The notes beneath the pieces are model-generated. The model searched no databases and had not been told where the DNA came from. It saw only the letters and a list, made by a program, of their open reading frames with translations. From positions 310,001 to 374,000 of the forward strand of contig DATJPT010000019.1 in the NCBI GenBank assembly GCA_035506275.1: a stretch of 64,000 bases of DNA. The letters run 5' to 3'. Origin of the DNA: Bacteroidota bacterium. GTDB taxonomy: Bacteria; Bacteroidota; Ignavibacteria; UBA10030; UBA8401. How positions within the stretch are numbered: the stretch's first letter is position 1; the number at the start of each line of letters is the position of its first letter. Of the stretch, positions 53,643 to 62,724 are shown piece after piece. Both the position numbers and the translations under genes were made by a program.

Positions 53643-55826
53643 ATGAAAAGAACATTGATGAAGCTGGCGGTTGGGATTCTTGTTGCGGCCGCGTCGATGG
53701 CATTTTCTCTTTACCTCTTTCACACCAACTCGATAGAAAATACGTTCGGGTCCAATTTCTTTCCGGCGCTGGAGCGCAAATCGTATGACGCACTCATCCG
53801 TGCCCGGGGTGAACGGCCTCATACCTCCAACGTTGTCATTGTGAAGATCGATGAGAATACGTTGAAGGAACTCGACTATCCCGTTCCTCGCGATAAGTTC
53901 GGCTCGCTGCTCGGCATTATTTCCGCGAGCGGCGCGAAAGCGATCGGCGTCGACTATTTTTTCCCCACCGTCAAGCAGGACAGCGCCTCGCAGTTTCAGA
54001 ACAGCTTGTTTCTGCGGCTTGCGGCGTTGTCGAACCACGTGATCCATGCCGTCGGTCCTTTTGTTCCCAGTGAAGACATCGGGGAACTCAAGGCGAAGGA
54101 CGTTGACAGAGAGGCGTACGCCGTTCTTCACCCGTTCGCTATCCCGACCAGAGGGGCACGATTGAATTTTCCGCGCGCTACGTATATCGACGAACGTCCG
54201 TTCGATTCGCTCGCTTCGCTCGGAAGCGGTGTAGGGCATGTGCTGCTCAATCCCGACTCCGTCGACGGCATTATCCGTAAAATGCCGTTCCTTGTAGAGT
54301 ACGCCGGCGACTATTATCCGGCATTCGGCGCGGCCCTTGCATTCCATGCGTTGAATATAGACCTCAAGTCCGTGACAGTCACACCCTCCGAGGAAGGCAT
54401 GATGGTTCATGCCGGACAGCTGGAAATTCCGGTGACCCAGCACGGCGAAATCCTCGTCGATTACGCAGGCAAGAACAGCATCTACAAGGAGATCTCTTTT
54501 TATGATGTTCTCGACGCCTTCACCCGCGGCGATGCGCAGGTGCTTTCCATGTTCAAGGGGGCCGTCGTCATCATCGGACCGACTGCGCGCTCCATCGCGG
54601 ACATCGGCGCGACCCCGGTGTCAGAAAAGTCTCCGAACTGTTATGTGCATGCGAATGTCTACGACCAGATCATGACGGATCACTTTATCAGCACGGCGTC
54701 GTTCGGTGCGCAGCTGATCCTGCTCATCATCCTCACGCTCGCCGTCGCCGTTTCGTCCATGCTGTTGAAACTGCGATGGAGTCTTCCTATAGGAATATTC
54801 CTGCTGGGAGGATACCTGTGGTTTGCGTACTCGGCGTTCGCAAACACGGGGACGATGTACAGCCTTACGGAACCGATCTTTGCGATCTTCTTCAGTTATG
54901 CGGGAGCGATGAGCTACATTTCAGCGACCGAAGGGAAGCAGAAGACGCAGATCAAAGCAATGTTCCAGAAATACGTCGATGCATCGGTCGTTGAGCAGCT
55001 GATCGACAATCCTTCCCTGCTGAAGCTCGGCGGCGAGGAGCGCGAGATCACGACATTGTTTGCGGACATTGAAGGGTTTACAAGAATGGCTGAGAAGCTC
55101 GGTCCGCAGAACACCGTCGGCCTTCTGAATACCTATTTGAGCGAGATGACGAATATCATCATCGAGGACCGGGGGACGCTGGACAAATATATCGGCGATG
55201 CGATCATGGCATTCTGGGGAGCGCCGCTTGACGATCCTGACCATGCTGTGCACGCCTGCGCTGCCGCACTGCGGATGCAGAAAAGGTTGGAGGGACTTCA
55301 CACGAAATGGATTCATTTCGGGCGGCCTGTCGTGAATCAACGGATCGGATTGAATACAGGCAAGGCGGTCGTCGGCAACATGGGAGCCGAGACAAAATTC
55401 AACTACACCGCGGTCGGCGACGCAGTGAATCTTGCGTCCCGTCTCGAGGGAGTCAATAAGGAATACGGCACGCGGCTGCTGATGAGCGAGTTCACCTACC
55501 GGCGCGTTTCCCAATCGGTGCTCGCACGCGAAATGGACCTTGTGGTTGTTGTGGGGAAAACCGAGCCCGTCCGTATTTATGAATTAATAGGGATGGCTGA
55601 CGAAGTGCAAAACGACTCAACGAAAAAATTTCTCGATTATTATCATGCTGGCCTCGAGGCGTACAAAAAGCGGGCATGGAAAAGCGCCATCGATCAGTTC
55701 CAGCAGGCGCTCCAGATCCGCCGAGATGATATCGTGTCTAACCTGTACATCCAGCGGTCGACGATGTTCATCGATGCTCCGCCCCCTGAAAACTGGAATG
55801 GCGTTTTTGTTATGACAAAGAAATAG
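53643..55826 (+). CDS. CHASE2 sensor adenylate/guanylate cyclase
   Basis: 727 residues. N-terminal membrane helix, an extracytoplasmic CHASE2 domain (about 30-340; VVIVKIDENTLKELDYPVPR, GAKAIGVDYFFP, VVIIGPTARSIADIGATPV), three membrane helices (about 345-430), then a class III cyclase domain (about 455-640). The metal Asp residues are in LFADIEGFT and GDAIMAFWG, and substrate and transition-state residues lie in LDKYIGD and AVNLASRLE. A TPR-like pair closes the protein. It makes cAMP or cGMP in response to an envelope signal. The upstream terminator suggests its own promoter. Confidence 0.94.
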   Translation: MKRTLMKLAVGILVAAASMAFSLYLFHTNSIENTFGSNFFPALERKSYDALIRARGERPHTSNVVIVKIDENTLKELDYPVPRDKFGSLLGIISASGAKAIGVDYFFPTVKQDSASQFQNSLFLRLAALSNHVIHAVGPFVPSEDIGELKAKDVDREAYAVLHPFAIPTRGARLNFPRATYIDERPFDSLASLGSGVGHVLLNPDSVDGIIRKMPFLVEYAGDYYPAFGAALAFHALNIDLKSVTVTPSEEGMMVHAGQLEIPVTQHGEILVDYAGKNSIYKEISFYDVLDAFTRGDAQVLSMFKGAVVIIGPTARSIADIGATPVSEKSPNCYVHANVYDQIMTDHFISTASFGAQLILLIILTLAVAVSSMLLKLRWSLPIGIFLLGGYLWFAYSAFANTGTMYSLTEPIFAIFFSYAGAMSYISATEGKQKTQIKAMFQKYVDASVVEQLIDNPSLLKLGGEEREITTLFADIEGFTRMAEKLGPQNTVGLLNTYLSEMTNIIIEDRGTLDKYIGDAIMAFWGAPLDDPDHAVHACAAALRMQKRLEGLHTKWIHFGRPVVNQRIGLNTGKAVVGNMGAETKFNYTAVGDAVNLASRLEGVNKEYGTRLLMSEFTYRRVSQSVLAREMDLVVVVGKTEPVRIYELIGMADEVQNDSTKKFLDYYHAGLEAYKKRAWKSAIDQFQQALQIRRDDIVSNLYIQRSTMFIDAPPPENWNGVFVMTKK

Positions 55827-55855
55827 TAGGCGGGTTAATGCACGTCAGTACAAAA

Positions 55856-55887
55856 CAAAGCCCCGACGTTCATCGGGGCTTTGCGGT
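55856..55887. terminator. Bidirectional terminator between cyclase and pilin-like genes
   Basis: CAAAGCCCCGA (55856-55866), loop CGTTCA, exact reverse complement TCGGGGCTTTG (55873-55883), then CGGTTTT. With A-rich sequence on the other side it can work on both strands of these converging genes. Confidence 0.85.
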
Positions 55888-55938
55888 TTTACCTCACCCG
55901 CCTTCCAGGCAGGGGATGATGCCGAAAGATGCTTAATG

Positions 55939-56352
55939 CTAGTTAAGCTTGGTCGGGGTCTGTGTCTGGTTCGTCACTGTCATGTCGTATGACGGGAACG
56001 TTCCATCGCTCAACGCGGTCTTGCCAACGCCGTGCAACACTACCGTCGTCGCGGTTCCTGCCGTCTTCACCGTGTAGGTTCCGTTCGCGTTATTTGTGAA
56101 TGCCGTCGACGCGAGAATGCCGAGACCCGTTGCATCTGCCGTCAAGCCGACGAACGAATTTCCGCCTCCGCCGAGGGTTGTCGGCTTGGCATAATATTGC
56201 TGCGCTTTGGCAGCCAAGGTTGTTAAGTCCGCGATCACCGCGCTGCGGTTTTGATCGACGGCGTTATCCTGGAACATCGTGATACCGACTGCCACGGCGA
56301 TACCGACAATGATGACGCCCAAGATGATCAGAAGCAACTGTTGCTGGCCCAT
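55939..56352 (-). CDS. Type IV pilin-like protein with minimal leader
   Basis: 137 residues. A hydrophobic N-terminal helix (LLLIILGVIIVGIAVAVGI) follows MGQQQ. The helix continues as amphipathic AVIADLTTLAAKAQQYYAKP, then GGGGNSF and a beta-rich tail, the layout of pilins and pseudopilins. There is no classical GFTLIE motif; cleavage after Gly2 would leave a mature helix without Glu5. I recall near-identical N-termini in many FCB-group proteins. AGGAG lies seven bases before the ATG. A sigma-54 type promoter stands upstream. The role could be a type IV pilus or type II secretion subunit. Confidence 0.75.
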   Translation of the reverse strand: MGQQQLLLIILGVIIVGIAVAVGITMFQDNAVDQNRSAVIADLTTLAAKAQQYYAKPTTLGGGGNSFVGLTADATGLGILASTAFTNNANGTYTVKTAGTATTVVLHGVGKTALSDGTFPSYDMTVTNQTQTPTKLN

Positions 56353-56428
56353 GGTAAACTCCTATTGTTATTGTTTGATGGTTGAGTGATGTTGGTTTTC
56401 TATTGTCTAAGTGTAATGGTCAATATAC

Positions 56429-56445
56429 TTGCATTACTCGTGCCA
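56429..56445 (-). promoter_or_regulatory. Sigma-54 (RpoN) promoter candidate of the pilin-like gene
   Basis: On the minus strand this reads TGGCACGAGTAATGCAA, against the consensus TGGCACG-N4-TTGCA, with one mismatch and exact GG/GC spacing. It lies about 77-93 bases upstream of the pilin-like start. RpoN promoters often drive pilin genes in other bacteria. Confidence 0.6.
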
Positions 56446-56468
56446 AAAATTTTACCTTGATTTTTGGC
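56442..56468. repeat. Perfect inverted repeat beside the sigma-54 site
   Basis: GCCAAAAAT (56442-56450), nine bases, ATTTTTGGC (56460-56468). It overlaps the -24 element of the sigma-54 candidate and is followed by no T-run, so it looks more like a protein-binding site than a terminator. Confidence 0.5.
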
Positions 56469-56639
56469 CCGTAATCTGATCGATTTCTTTAGGAATAGAG
56501 ATTTTTTACCACCACCAGGTCATTTTTACCGACCAATGTTTCTTTGAAATAATGATCGGAGTTTGCTATGGGCAGGCTTTGTTAAGCCTTGTATACATTA
56601 AAAAGCCTCAATTTGAGAGATTGTGATAGCGAGTATCCT

Positions 56640-56831
56640 ATGGAGTACGTGAAAACCGTGGAAACAGAATGTCCTTACTGTTGGGAAAGGATTGAGCTGG
56701 TCATTGACTGTTCTGTGATACCTCAAGAGTACATCGAGGATTGTGAGGTATGCTGCCGGCCGATCTCTGTCTCGGTGGCTCAGGCGGAGGACGGCTCTCC
56801 TCAGGTTGAGGTTCGGCGGGAAAACGAGTAA
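56640..56831 (+). CDS. CPXCG-motif cysteine-rich small protein
   Basis: 63 residues. CPYCWERIELVIDCS and CEVCCRPI give two CxxC pairs in the layout of the Cys-rich CPXCG family, small zinc-binding proteins of unknown role. The first motif has Trp where most members have Gly. ATG at 56640 is preferred to a TTG at 56589 that would add unrelated residues. No ribosome site is obvious. The region upstream (56353-56639) holds the sigma-54 site and inverted repeat. Confidence 0.8.
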   Translation: MEYVKTVETECPYCWERIELVIDCSVIPQEYIEDCEVCCRPISVSVAQAEDGSPQVEVRRENE

Positions 56832-56846
56832 ACCTCAAAAAATAAG

Positions 56847-56876
56847 AAAGCCGGCTGCGACGGCAGTCCGGCTTTT
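56847..56876 (+). terminator. Intrinsic terminator after the CPXCG gene
   Basis: AAAGCCGGCTG pairs with CAGTCCGGCTTT (one bulged T), loop CGACGG, followed by TTCTC. It ends the plus-strand transcript before the converging sdhB. Confidence 0.7.
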
Positions 56877-56920
56877 CTCACGATTGAATGAAATCGACGT
56901 CCTTACCGTCGGTCTCTAGT

Positions 56921-57628
56921 CTACAATTCCCTGCTGACCAATGCCTTCTTCAGCTGAGAGATGTGCCAGGTAATGTTGATCTCTTTTGGGCAGGCTTCAA
57001 TGCAATTGAAAATCGTATGGCACCGCCAGACCCCATCCTGAGTGTCAACGATGTCGAGGCGTTCGTCTCCGGCTTCGTCCCTCGTATCGAACGTGAACCG
57101 GTACGCCTTCAGCAGAGCCGCTGGGCCGAGATAATTTTCGTTCGTCCACAGCGAAGGGCACGACGTCGAACAGCATGCGCATAAAATGCATTTCGCCGAC
57201 TCGAAGAGCTTTTCGGCATCCTCGTTGCTTTGGAGGCGCTCCGTTTCCGGGGGGTTCGTTTTGGAGATAAGGTACGGCTTTACCAGTTCGTACTTCTTGT
57301 AAAAATCTGTCAGGTCGACCACGAGGTCTTTGATGACCGGCATCGAAGGGAGCGGTTCGAGCGTGATCACTTTTGTGCAATCGAGCACCCCGAGCAGGAT
57401 CGAGCAGGCAAGCCGGTTCCGTCCGTTGATGCGCATCCCGTCCGAGCCGCAGACGCCGTGCGCGCACGAGCGCCGGTACGTGAGTGATCCATCCATCGAA
57501 CCCTTGATCTTTTCGAGCACGTCCAGGACACGCCAGGTTTCATCGACACCGTCGACAACGTACTCTTTGTAATAAGGAGTCGTATCGGTCTCTGGGTTAT
57601 ACTTTTGAACGCGAAATGTTACCTGCAT
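56921..57628 (-). CDS. sdhB: Succinate dehydrogenase/fumarate reductase iron-sulfur subunit
   Basis: 235 residues. [2Fe-2S] ligands in SCAHGVCGSDGM and NRLAC, then CILCACCSTSCPS and CHTIFNCIEACPKEI for the [4Fe-4S] and [3Fe-4S] clusters, in the usual order. It carries electrons from SdhA to the membrane quinone site in the TCA cycle and respiration. GAGGATGG precedes the ATG at 57628. Last gene of sdhCDAB. Confidence 0.97.
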   Translation of the reverse strand: MQVTFRVQKYNPETDTTPYYKEYVVDGVDETWRVLDVLEKIKGSMDGSLTYRRSCAHGVCGSDGMRINGRNRLACSILLGVLDCTKVITLEPLPSMPVIKDLVVDLTDFYKKYELVKPYLISKTNPPETERLQSNEDAEKLFESAKCILCACCSTSCPSLWTNENYLGPAALLKAYRFTFDTRDEAGDERLDIVDTQDGVWRCHTIFNCIEACPKEINITWHISQLKKALVSREL

Positions 57629-57679
57629 TGGACCATCCTCAATTAGGTGAAAAAGAGTGCAGAACGTCCCTCGATGAGG

Positions 57680-59437
57680 TTAGTAAACACGTTCTTTCGG
57701 CTGGAACTTTGTGATGACCACCGGTTTGTAGGTGATCTTCGGCTTTCCGCCGTTGTTGTAATCGATGAACGTATGCTTCAACCATTTCTTATCGTCGCGC
57801 TTTGGAAAATCTTCCCTGGCATGCGCGCCGCGGCTTTCCTGCCGGTTGAGCGCAGAGACGACAATGGTTTCGGCCGTGCCAAGGAGATGCCGTAGTTCGA
57901 TCGCCTCCATGAGTTCCGTGTTGAATTTCTTCCCGTGGTCTGCGATGGAGATATGTTTGTAGCGGCTCTTCAGATCGTGGATCTCGCCGGCCAATTCTTT
58001 CATCATCTTTGCTTCGCGGTATACCGAGCACTTGTCCATCATCTTTTCCTGCATCTCCATCCGGATCGCCGCTGCATTCTCGCTCCCTTTGCTCGAAAGG
58101 ATTCCGTCGATCATTTCACGCGTTTTCCCGTCCGGGTTTTTCGGAAGGGGGGTGAGGTCCGCGTCGTCCAAATATTCTGCGATCGCTCTGCCGCCACGCC
58201 TGCCAAAGACGATGATATCGAGGAGCGAGTTCGTCCCCAGCCTGTTTGCGCCGTGAACCGAAACGCAGGCGCATTCTCCGGCGGCATAAAAACCCGGCAG
58301 GACCTTTCCTTTCGCGTCAAGGAAGACACGCGCATCGTTATCCGTCGGGATCCCTCCCATCGCATAGTGCGCCGTTGGTTGGATTGGTATCGGCTCTTTC
58401 AACGGCTCGACGCCAAGGTACGTTCTGGCAAACCCCGTGATCTCCGGAATCTTGTCATGAATGACCTGTGCGCCGAGATGCGTGAGGTCGAGATTGACGT
58501 AGTATGTTCCGTCGCTCCCCTTGATGCCGCGTCCCTGTTTGATCTCCGTGTAGATCGCGCGGGAGACCATATCCCGCGGCGCAAGGTCTTTCACCGTCGG
58601 GGCGTACCGCTCCATGAACCGTTCGCCCGCGCTGTTGCGCAGAATCCCTCCTTCGCCGCGTGCGGCCTCTGAGATAAGGATCCCCAGCTTCCACAATCCG
58701 GTCGGGTGGAACTGAAAGAATTCCATGTCCTCCATCGGGATTCCGTTCTCGTAGGCAATGTTGCACCCGTCGCCGGTTCCTATCAGTGCATTCGACGTTA
58801 TGCGGAAGGCCCGTCCGTATCCCCCCGTTGCAAACATCACTGCCTTGGCGTGGAAGATATGGATCTCGCCCGTGGCAATTTCCATCGCAACGACGCCGCA
58901 GCAAACGCCCTTGTTCATGATAAGGTCGGTGACAAAAAATTCGCTGTAGAAATGGACTCCCTGTTTGATGCAGCTCTCGAAAAGCGTGTGAAGCATGACG
59001 TGCCCGGTCCTGTCCGCAGAATAACAGGCGCGGCGGACGGCGACTCGCTTCGAATTCGGGTCGGCGGGATTTTCGGGACGCGTATGCCCTCCGAACTTCC
59101 GCTGGGCGATTTTCCCGTCAGGCGTACGCGAAAAGGGGAGCCCCATATGCTCGAGTTCAATGATCGCCCGGATGGCGTCGCGGCACATGATCTCGATCGA
59201 ATCCTGGTCGCCGAGATAATCGCTCCCTTTGACCGTGTCGAACATGTGCCATTCCCATGAATCTTCTTCTTCATTCGCAAGCGCTGCGCAAACGCCCCCC
59301 TGCGCCGTCCCCGTATGCGAGCGCGACGGATAGACCTTCGACAAGACTGCGCAGGTGCGTCCCTGCGGAATTTCCAGCGCGGCACGAAGCCCCGCTCCGC
59401 CTGCCCCGACGATAACGACATCAAACGTATGAACCAT
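57680..59437 (-). CDS. sdhA: Succinate dehydrogenase/fumarate reductase flavoprotein subunit
   Basis: 585 residues. FAD-binding [12 protein letters not shown], the flavinylation segment [16 protein letters not shown] with the covalent His, active-site [13 protein letters not shown], and [12 protein letters not shown]. Oxidises succinate to fumarate or the reverse. The ATG at 59437 follows GGAG by six bases. The previous gene is sdhD (gap 76 bases) and sdhB follows at 51 bases. Confidence 0.97.
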   Translation of the reverse strand: MVHTFDVVIVGAGGAGLRAALEIPQGRTCAVLSKVYPSRSHTGTAQGGVCAALANEEEDSWEWHMFDTVKGSDYLGDQDSIEIMCRDAIRAIIELEHMGLPFSRTPDGKIAQRKFGGHTRPENPADPNSKRVAVRRACYSADRTGHVMLHTLFESCIKQGVHFYSEFFVTDLIMNKGVCCGVVAMEIATGEIHIFHAKAVMFATGGYGRAFRITSNALIGTGDGCNIAYENGIPMEDMEFFQFHPTGLWKLGILISEAARGEGGILRNSAGERFMERYAPTVKDLAPRDMVSRAIYTEIKQGRGIKGSDGTYYVNLDLTHLGAQVIHDKIPEITGFARTYLGVEPLKEPIPIQPTAHYAMGGIPTDNDARVFLDAKGKVLPGFYAAGECACVSVHGANRLGTNSLLDIIVFGRRGGRAIAEYLDDADLTPLPKNPDGKTREMIDGILSSKGSENAAAIRMEMQEKMMDKCSVYREAKMMKELAGEIHDLKSRYKHISIADHGKKFNTELMEAIELRHLLGTAETIVVSALNRQESRGAHAREDFPKRDDKKWLKHTFIDYNNGGKPKITYKPVVITKFQPKERVY

Positions 59438-59513
59438 TGACAACTCCGATAAAGAGCTCAGGTGCTGAAATAAGCCTTCGTAGATTTGTGCGCTTCCGAA
59501 GGCGCCGAGTGAA

Positions 59514-59867
59514 TTAGAATGAAAGGATCGTTGCGATGCCTAAACTGCCGAACGTGATTCCCGCGAGATAGAGAAGTCCGAGAAGAGTCCAGCTCAGCCA
59601 CGCCGGCATTTTAAAATCGCGAAAAATATTCCATGTGCCCGAAAGCCCGTGGTATAGTCCAAGCACAACGAAGGAAATCTGCAGCGCCTTATACAGCGGA
59701 TTTTGCATCCGTGCAAGTACGGCGTCGTACGTATGACCGGAATCGAGATGGTAATGCATGAGAATATAGTGCCCGATAGCGACCACAAACAACGCTACGC
59801 CCGAGACCCGCTGCAGGTACCATGCCGGCGCTCCCGAACCCCGCGATCCATAATATTTAGAAGACAT
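59514..59867 (-). CDS. sdhD: Succinate dehydrogenase membrane anchor subunit
   Basis: 117 residues with three membrane helices. HYILMHYH (about residue 33) and [13 protein letters not shown] (about 75) contain His residues suited to heme b and quinone binding, as in cytochrome b556 anchors. N-terminal [16 protein letters not shown] with Arg is shared by Sdh anchors. Which of the two anchor genes is called C or D is by position only. Confidence 0.9.
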   Translation of the reverse strand: MSSKYYGSRGSGAPAWYLQRVSGVALFVVAIGHYILMHYHLDSGHTYDAVLARMQNPLYKALQISFVVLGLYHGLSGTWNIFRDFKMPAWLSWTLLGLLYLAGITFGSLGIATILSF

Positions 59868-59896
59868 AGTGTCGATCCCTTTTGGGAAAAATGATG

Positions 59897-60310
59897 TTAC
59901 TTCACCGCAGCCACGGAGTGGATCGCGTCCTGCGAGAACATGATATACCCCATGCCGAAGAAGAGGATGAGTCCGACGATGACCGCGGCATAGTACAATT
60001 TCTTATGGTAACGGGCCCCTTCTGCCAGGTCCACCAGCACGATGCGGATGCCGTTGAGCGCGTGAAAGAGGAGGAACGCAAACAGGAACCACTCAAGGAA
60101 AAGAAACAGCGGAGTCCTGAACATCAGCATCTCGGTGTCGAAGGCTTCTTTCCCTTTTTGAAGGGACATCAACGCGAAAATATGCAGCATGATGTAGCCG
60201 GTTAAGACGAGCCCCGTAATGCGGTGAAGAGCCCACGCCCAACTTCCGGAGAACTTATGGTATGCTAGGAGGACCTTGGCCCAGCCGCTGGCAGGATAAT
60301 TGCTTGACAT
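59897..60310 (-). CDS. sdhC: Succinate dehydrogenase cytochrome b subunit
   Basis: 137 residues, three membrane helices. SWAWALHRITGLVLTGYIMLHI carries the Ser/Arg/His pattern of the SdhC quinone site, and FHALNGIRIVLVD has a heme-ligand-type His. The ATG at 60310 has GGAG upstream; a longer frame starting at 60376 is less likely. First gene of the sdhCDAB unit, 29 bases before sdhD. Confidence 0.93.
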   Translation of the reverse strand: MSSNYPASGWAKVLLAYHKFSGSWAWALHRITGLVLTGYIMLHIFALMSLQKGKEAFDTEMLMFRTPLFLFLEWFLFAFLLFHALNGIRIVLVDLAEGARYHKKLYYAAVIVGLILFFGMGYIMFSQDAIHSVAAVK

Positions 60311-60452
60311 GCGAATTACGCTCCTATGTATTGCTGCAAAATGATGGTGATGATAACGGCATCCGTTCATCGCCACAGGTGTTTCTCAGTGGGATTAGAA
60401 CCGTACCAATGTAAAAAACAATAGTGAAAATCACAACTCGAACCGCGGCCGT

Positions 60453-61337
60453 TCAGTTCGTGACCGCAACGCTCTCGCTGATGAACTTCCGCACAGAAAT
60501 CACGCTTCCGATGAGTCCGAGAAGCGTTCCCGCCGTAAGGATGATGAGATAGAAGGCCGGCTCGACGAACACGATCGCCGCCAAATCTCCGCCGAAGATC
60601 CTCGAAGCGTATGCAACGACGAGATAAATGACCCCCGAAGAAAAGAGCCCTCCCAACAGGCCTTGAATGATCCCTTCGACGACAAAAGGGAGGCGAATAA
60701 ATGTTCGTGTCGCTCCGACAAGCTTCATCGTCGCGATGATCTTTCTTTTGGCGTAGATGGCGAGCCGGATGGTGTTGGAAACAAGGAAGATCGCAGTGAT
60801 CAGAAGCGCGATGCCGGCGGCGAAGCTGGCGACCGCGAAGATCTGCGCGCGGCGGTCGAGCAATTCGAGCAGCGTCTTTCGGTAGATCACATCGTCGACG
60901 CCGGGGACTTGTTTCAGCTTAGCGTACACGACTTTCGCACTGTCGGTATTCTTGTATTCCTTCTCGAGGTATATTTTGAACGACGGGGGAAGGGGGTTGA
61001 AATCGAGGATGTTGTGGATGTCTTCACCGTACTGCTCTTTGAAGATCTTCGCCGCCTGTTCTTTGGAAATGTATTTCACCTGCTGGATTCCTGCGATCGC
61101 AAGGATCTTTTTTTCGATGACGGGGGAAGACTCCTCCGTGACCGGTTCCTCGAGGAATGCCTCCATCTCGACGCGGTCTCGCAGGGATTCGACGATCTGA
61201 TTCGTGTTGCGGAAAACGATGGTGAAGAGTCCGAGGAGAATGAGCGAGATCGTGATCGTAAAGATCGAGATGATCATCGACAGACGGGCACGCTTGAAGC
61301 CCGAAATCCCTTCTTTGAGGATGTAAAAAATGTTCAT
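60453..61337 (-). CDS. ftsX: Cell division protein FtsX
   Basis: 294 residues. N-terminal helix (ARLSMIISIFTITISLILLGLF), a periplasmic domain (about 50-170, MEAFLEEPVTEESSPVIEKKI, VKYISKEQAAKIFKEQYGEDI) and three C-terminal helices, the FtsX layout. With FtsE it couples ATP hydrolysis to septal peptidoglycan hydrolase activation. No ftsE gene is adjacent in this window. It follows pheA by 21 bases on the same strand. Confidence 0.94.
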   Translation of the reverse strand: MNIFYILKEGISGFKRARLSMIISIFTITISLILLGLFTIVFRNTNQIVESLRDRVEMEAFLEEPVTEESSPVIEKKILAIAGIQQVKYISKEQAAKIFKEQYGEDIHNILDFNPLPPSFKIYLEKEYKNTDSAKVVYAKLKQVPGVDDVIYRKTLLELLDRRAQIFAVASFAAGIALLITAIFLVSNTIRLAIYAKRKIIATMKLVGATRTFIRLPFVVEGIIQGLLGGLFSSGVIYLVVAYASRIFGGDLAAIVFVEPAFYLIILTAGTLLGLIGSVISVRKFISESVAVTN

Positions 61338-61358
61338 GCGGCGGCTCTTATCGGTCGA

Positions 61359-62201
61359 TCATTGAGGGTTGACGATAGTTCCGGTTTCATACGAACCAAG
61401 GCTTTTGAAATAGGACGTGAGCTCCTGCAAATGGTTGAACGCATTGGCGCATTCCTTTTCTCGCGCATCCCCTTCAATGTCCAGATAAAACAGATACTCC
61501 CATGGCGCGCCGATGATCGGCCGCGATTCGATTTTGAGAAGATTGATGTTCCTGAGCGCGAACACGGAGAGGCATTTGAAGAGCGCCCCCGGGATATTCT
61601 TGGTCGTGAAGATCAGGGACGTTTTTGCGTTTCTTTTCGGCCGTATTTGCTTTGTTCCGATGATCACGAAGCGGGTAAAATTTCTGTGGTCGCTTTCAAT
61701 TCCAGCACGGAGAACGCTCAGTCCATAATCTTCAGCCGCCTGGAGACTGGCGATCGCAGCGGCATCGCGGCGGCGCTCGGCTGCGATCATTTTGGCCGCT
61801 CCCGCGGTGTCGTAAAACGGGTTGACTGTGATCCGCTTCATCGACCGAAGATATTTTTCACACTGACCGAGGGCCTGCGGATGCGAAAAAACGGCGCGAA
61901 CGTCTTTGATCTTCACTCCGGGAAGAGCAAGCAGGTTCATTTTGATCCGGAGCTTGATCTCGCCGGTGATAACAACGGGAAATTTCCACAAAAGGTCGAA
62001 ATTCTGATGGACGCTGCCGTGAAGCGAGTTTTCTATCGGGACGACGGCGAACGCAGATGTGTTCCGGACCACGTCCTCAAAAATTTCGTGGAATGTTTCG
62101 CGCGCGATGGTCCGGCAGGCATTCCCGAAAAACGCCTTTGCCGCCTGCTCGCTGAATGCGCCGGGCTCCCCTTGGTACGATATTTTTAGCTGTGAAGGCA
62201 T
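61359..62201 (-). CDS. pheA: Prephenate dehydratase with ACT domain
   Basis: 280 residues; converts prephenate to phenylpyruvate for phenylalanine. Catalytic TRF motif in NFTRFVIIG (about 180), VPIENSLHGSVHQNFDLL, and HPQALGQC. The C-terminal ACT domain (about 195-280) has PGALFKCLSVF and ESRP, the phenylalanine feedback site. ATG at 62201 gives the usual start near KISYQGEPGAFSE; ATG at 62228 is an alternative that overlaps the lipoprotein gene by 17 bases. No attenuator was seen upstream. Confidence 0.95.
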   Translation of the reverse strand: MPSQLKISYQGEPGAFSEQAAKAFFGNACRTIARETFHEIFEDVVRNTSAFAVVPIENSLHGSVHQNFDLLWKFPVVITGEIKLRIKMNLLALPGVKIKDVRAVFSHPQALGQCEKYLRSMKRITVNPFYDTAGAAKMIAAERRRDAAAIASLQAAEDYGLSVLRAGIESDHRNFTRFVIIGTKQIRPKRNAKTSLIFTTKNIPGALFKCLSVFALRNINLLKIESRPIIGAPWEYLFYLDIEGDAREKECANAFNHLQELTSYFKSLGSYETGTIVNPQ

Positions 62202-62211
62202 TCGGTCATCG

Positions 62212-62724
62212 TTAGAAGTTCGATTCATCGTTCCAGCGCGAGATCTTCCACTCGCTGTTCACGCTCGGCCGCTCGAGCGTCAGGCTTGCATAACCGTCGA
62301 TGTTGACGATATCCGTCGGGCTGAACGTGACGGTGAGGTTGAAATTTCTTGTCACGTTCACGGAGAGGTCAACCGTGTCCCCCTCAACGGGGACGGAACC
62401 GTTCCAGACAAGGTCGAGGCTCTGTGCGTTCTGAAACAATCCGTTCGTGGTGCGCATGTCGTCGTCGCGCCCCCAGGAAACATCGGCGCCGATGTCGTAA
62501 TCGAGGTAGACGAAAATAAAATCCTGCGCGAGCAATTGTCCGTACACGGTCGTGTCCTTGAAGAGATACGCCTGCTTGAAATTTTGAAAGACGCCGTCGA
62601 TGGTCTTCTGGTCTCCCAGCACCGAGTTGTTCAGTTGGTTCGATGTATCCAGTGCCGGGGCGAACGGATTGAGACAGCCGCACAGAGACAACGAGCATGC
62701 GAGAATCACAGCTGCCGCTTTCAT
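62212..62724 (-). CDS. Small lipoprotein (SnoaL-like fold suspected)
   Basis: 170 residues. Lipobox SLCGC with Cys17. A helical segment (VFQNFKQAYLFKDTTVYGQLLAQDFIFV) followed by beta strands ending WKISRWNDES suggests an NTF2/SnoaL-like cone fold. Its start overlaps the stop of the next lipoprotein gene (ATGA), and both share the DRWED/SRWND ending, so they look like tandem paralogues. Function unknown. Confidence 0.75.
   Translation of the reverse strand: MKAAAVILACSLSLCGCLNPFAPALDTSNQLNNSVLGDQKTIDGVFQNFKQAYLFKDTTVYGQLLAQDFIFVYLDYDIGADVSWGRDDDMRTTNGLFQNAQSLDLVWNGSVPVEGDTVDLSVNVTRNFNLTVTFSPTDIVNIDGYASLTLERPSVNSEWKISRWNDESNF

Noticed and set aside
56574-56589. AGGCTT-TGTT-AAGCCT small hairpin before the CPXCG gene
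   Set aside because: Six pairs with no T-run; too short to assign a role.
60663-62189. A 508-codon open frame antisense to ftsX and pheA
   Set aside because: It is the complement of well-conserved genes, is rich in Arg and Asp, and has no ribosome site or recognisable domain.
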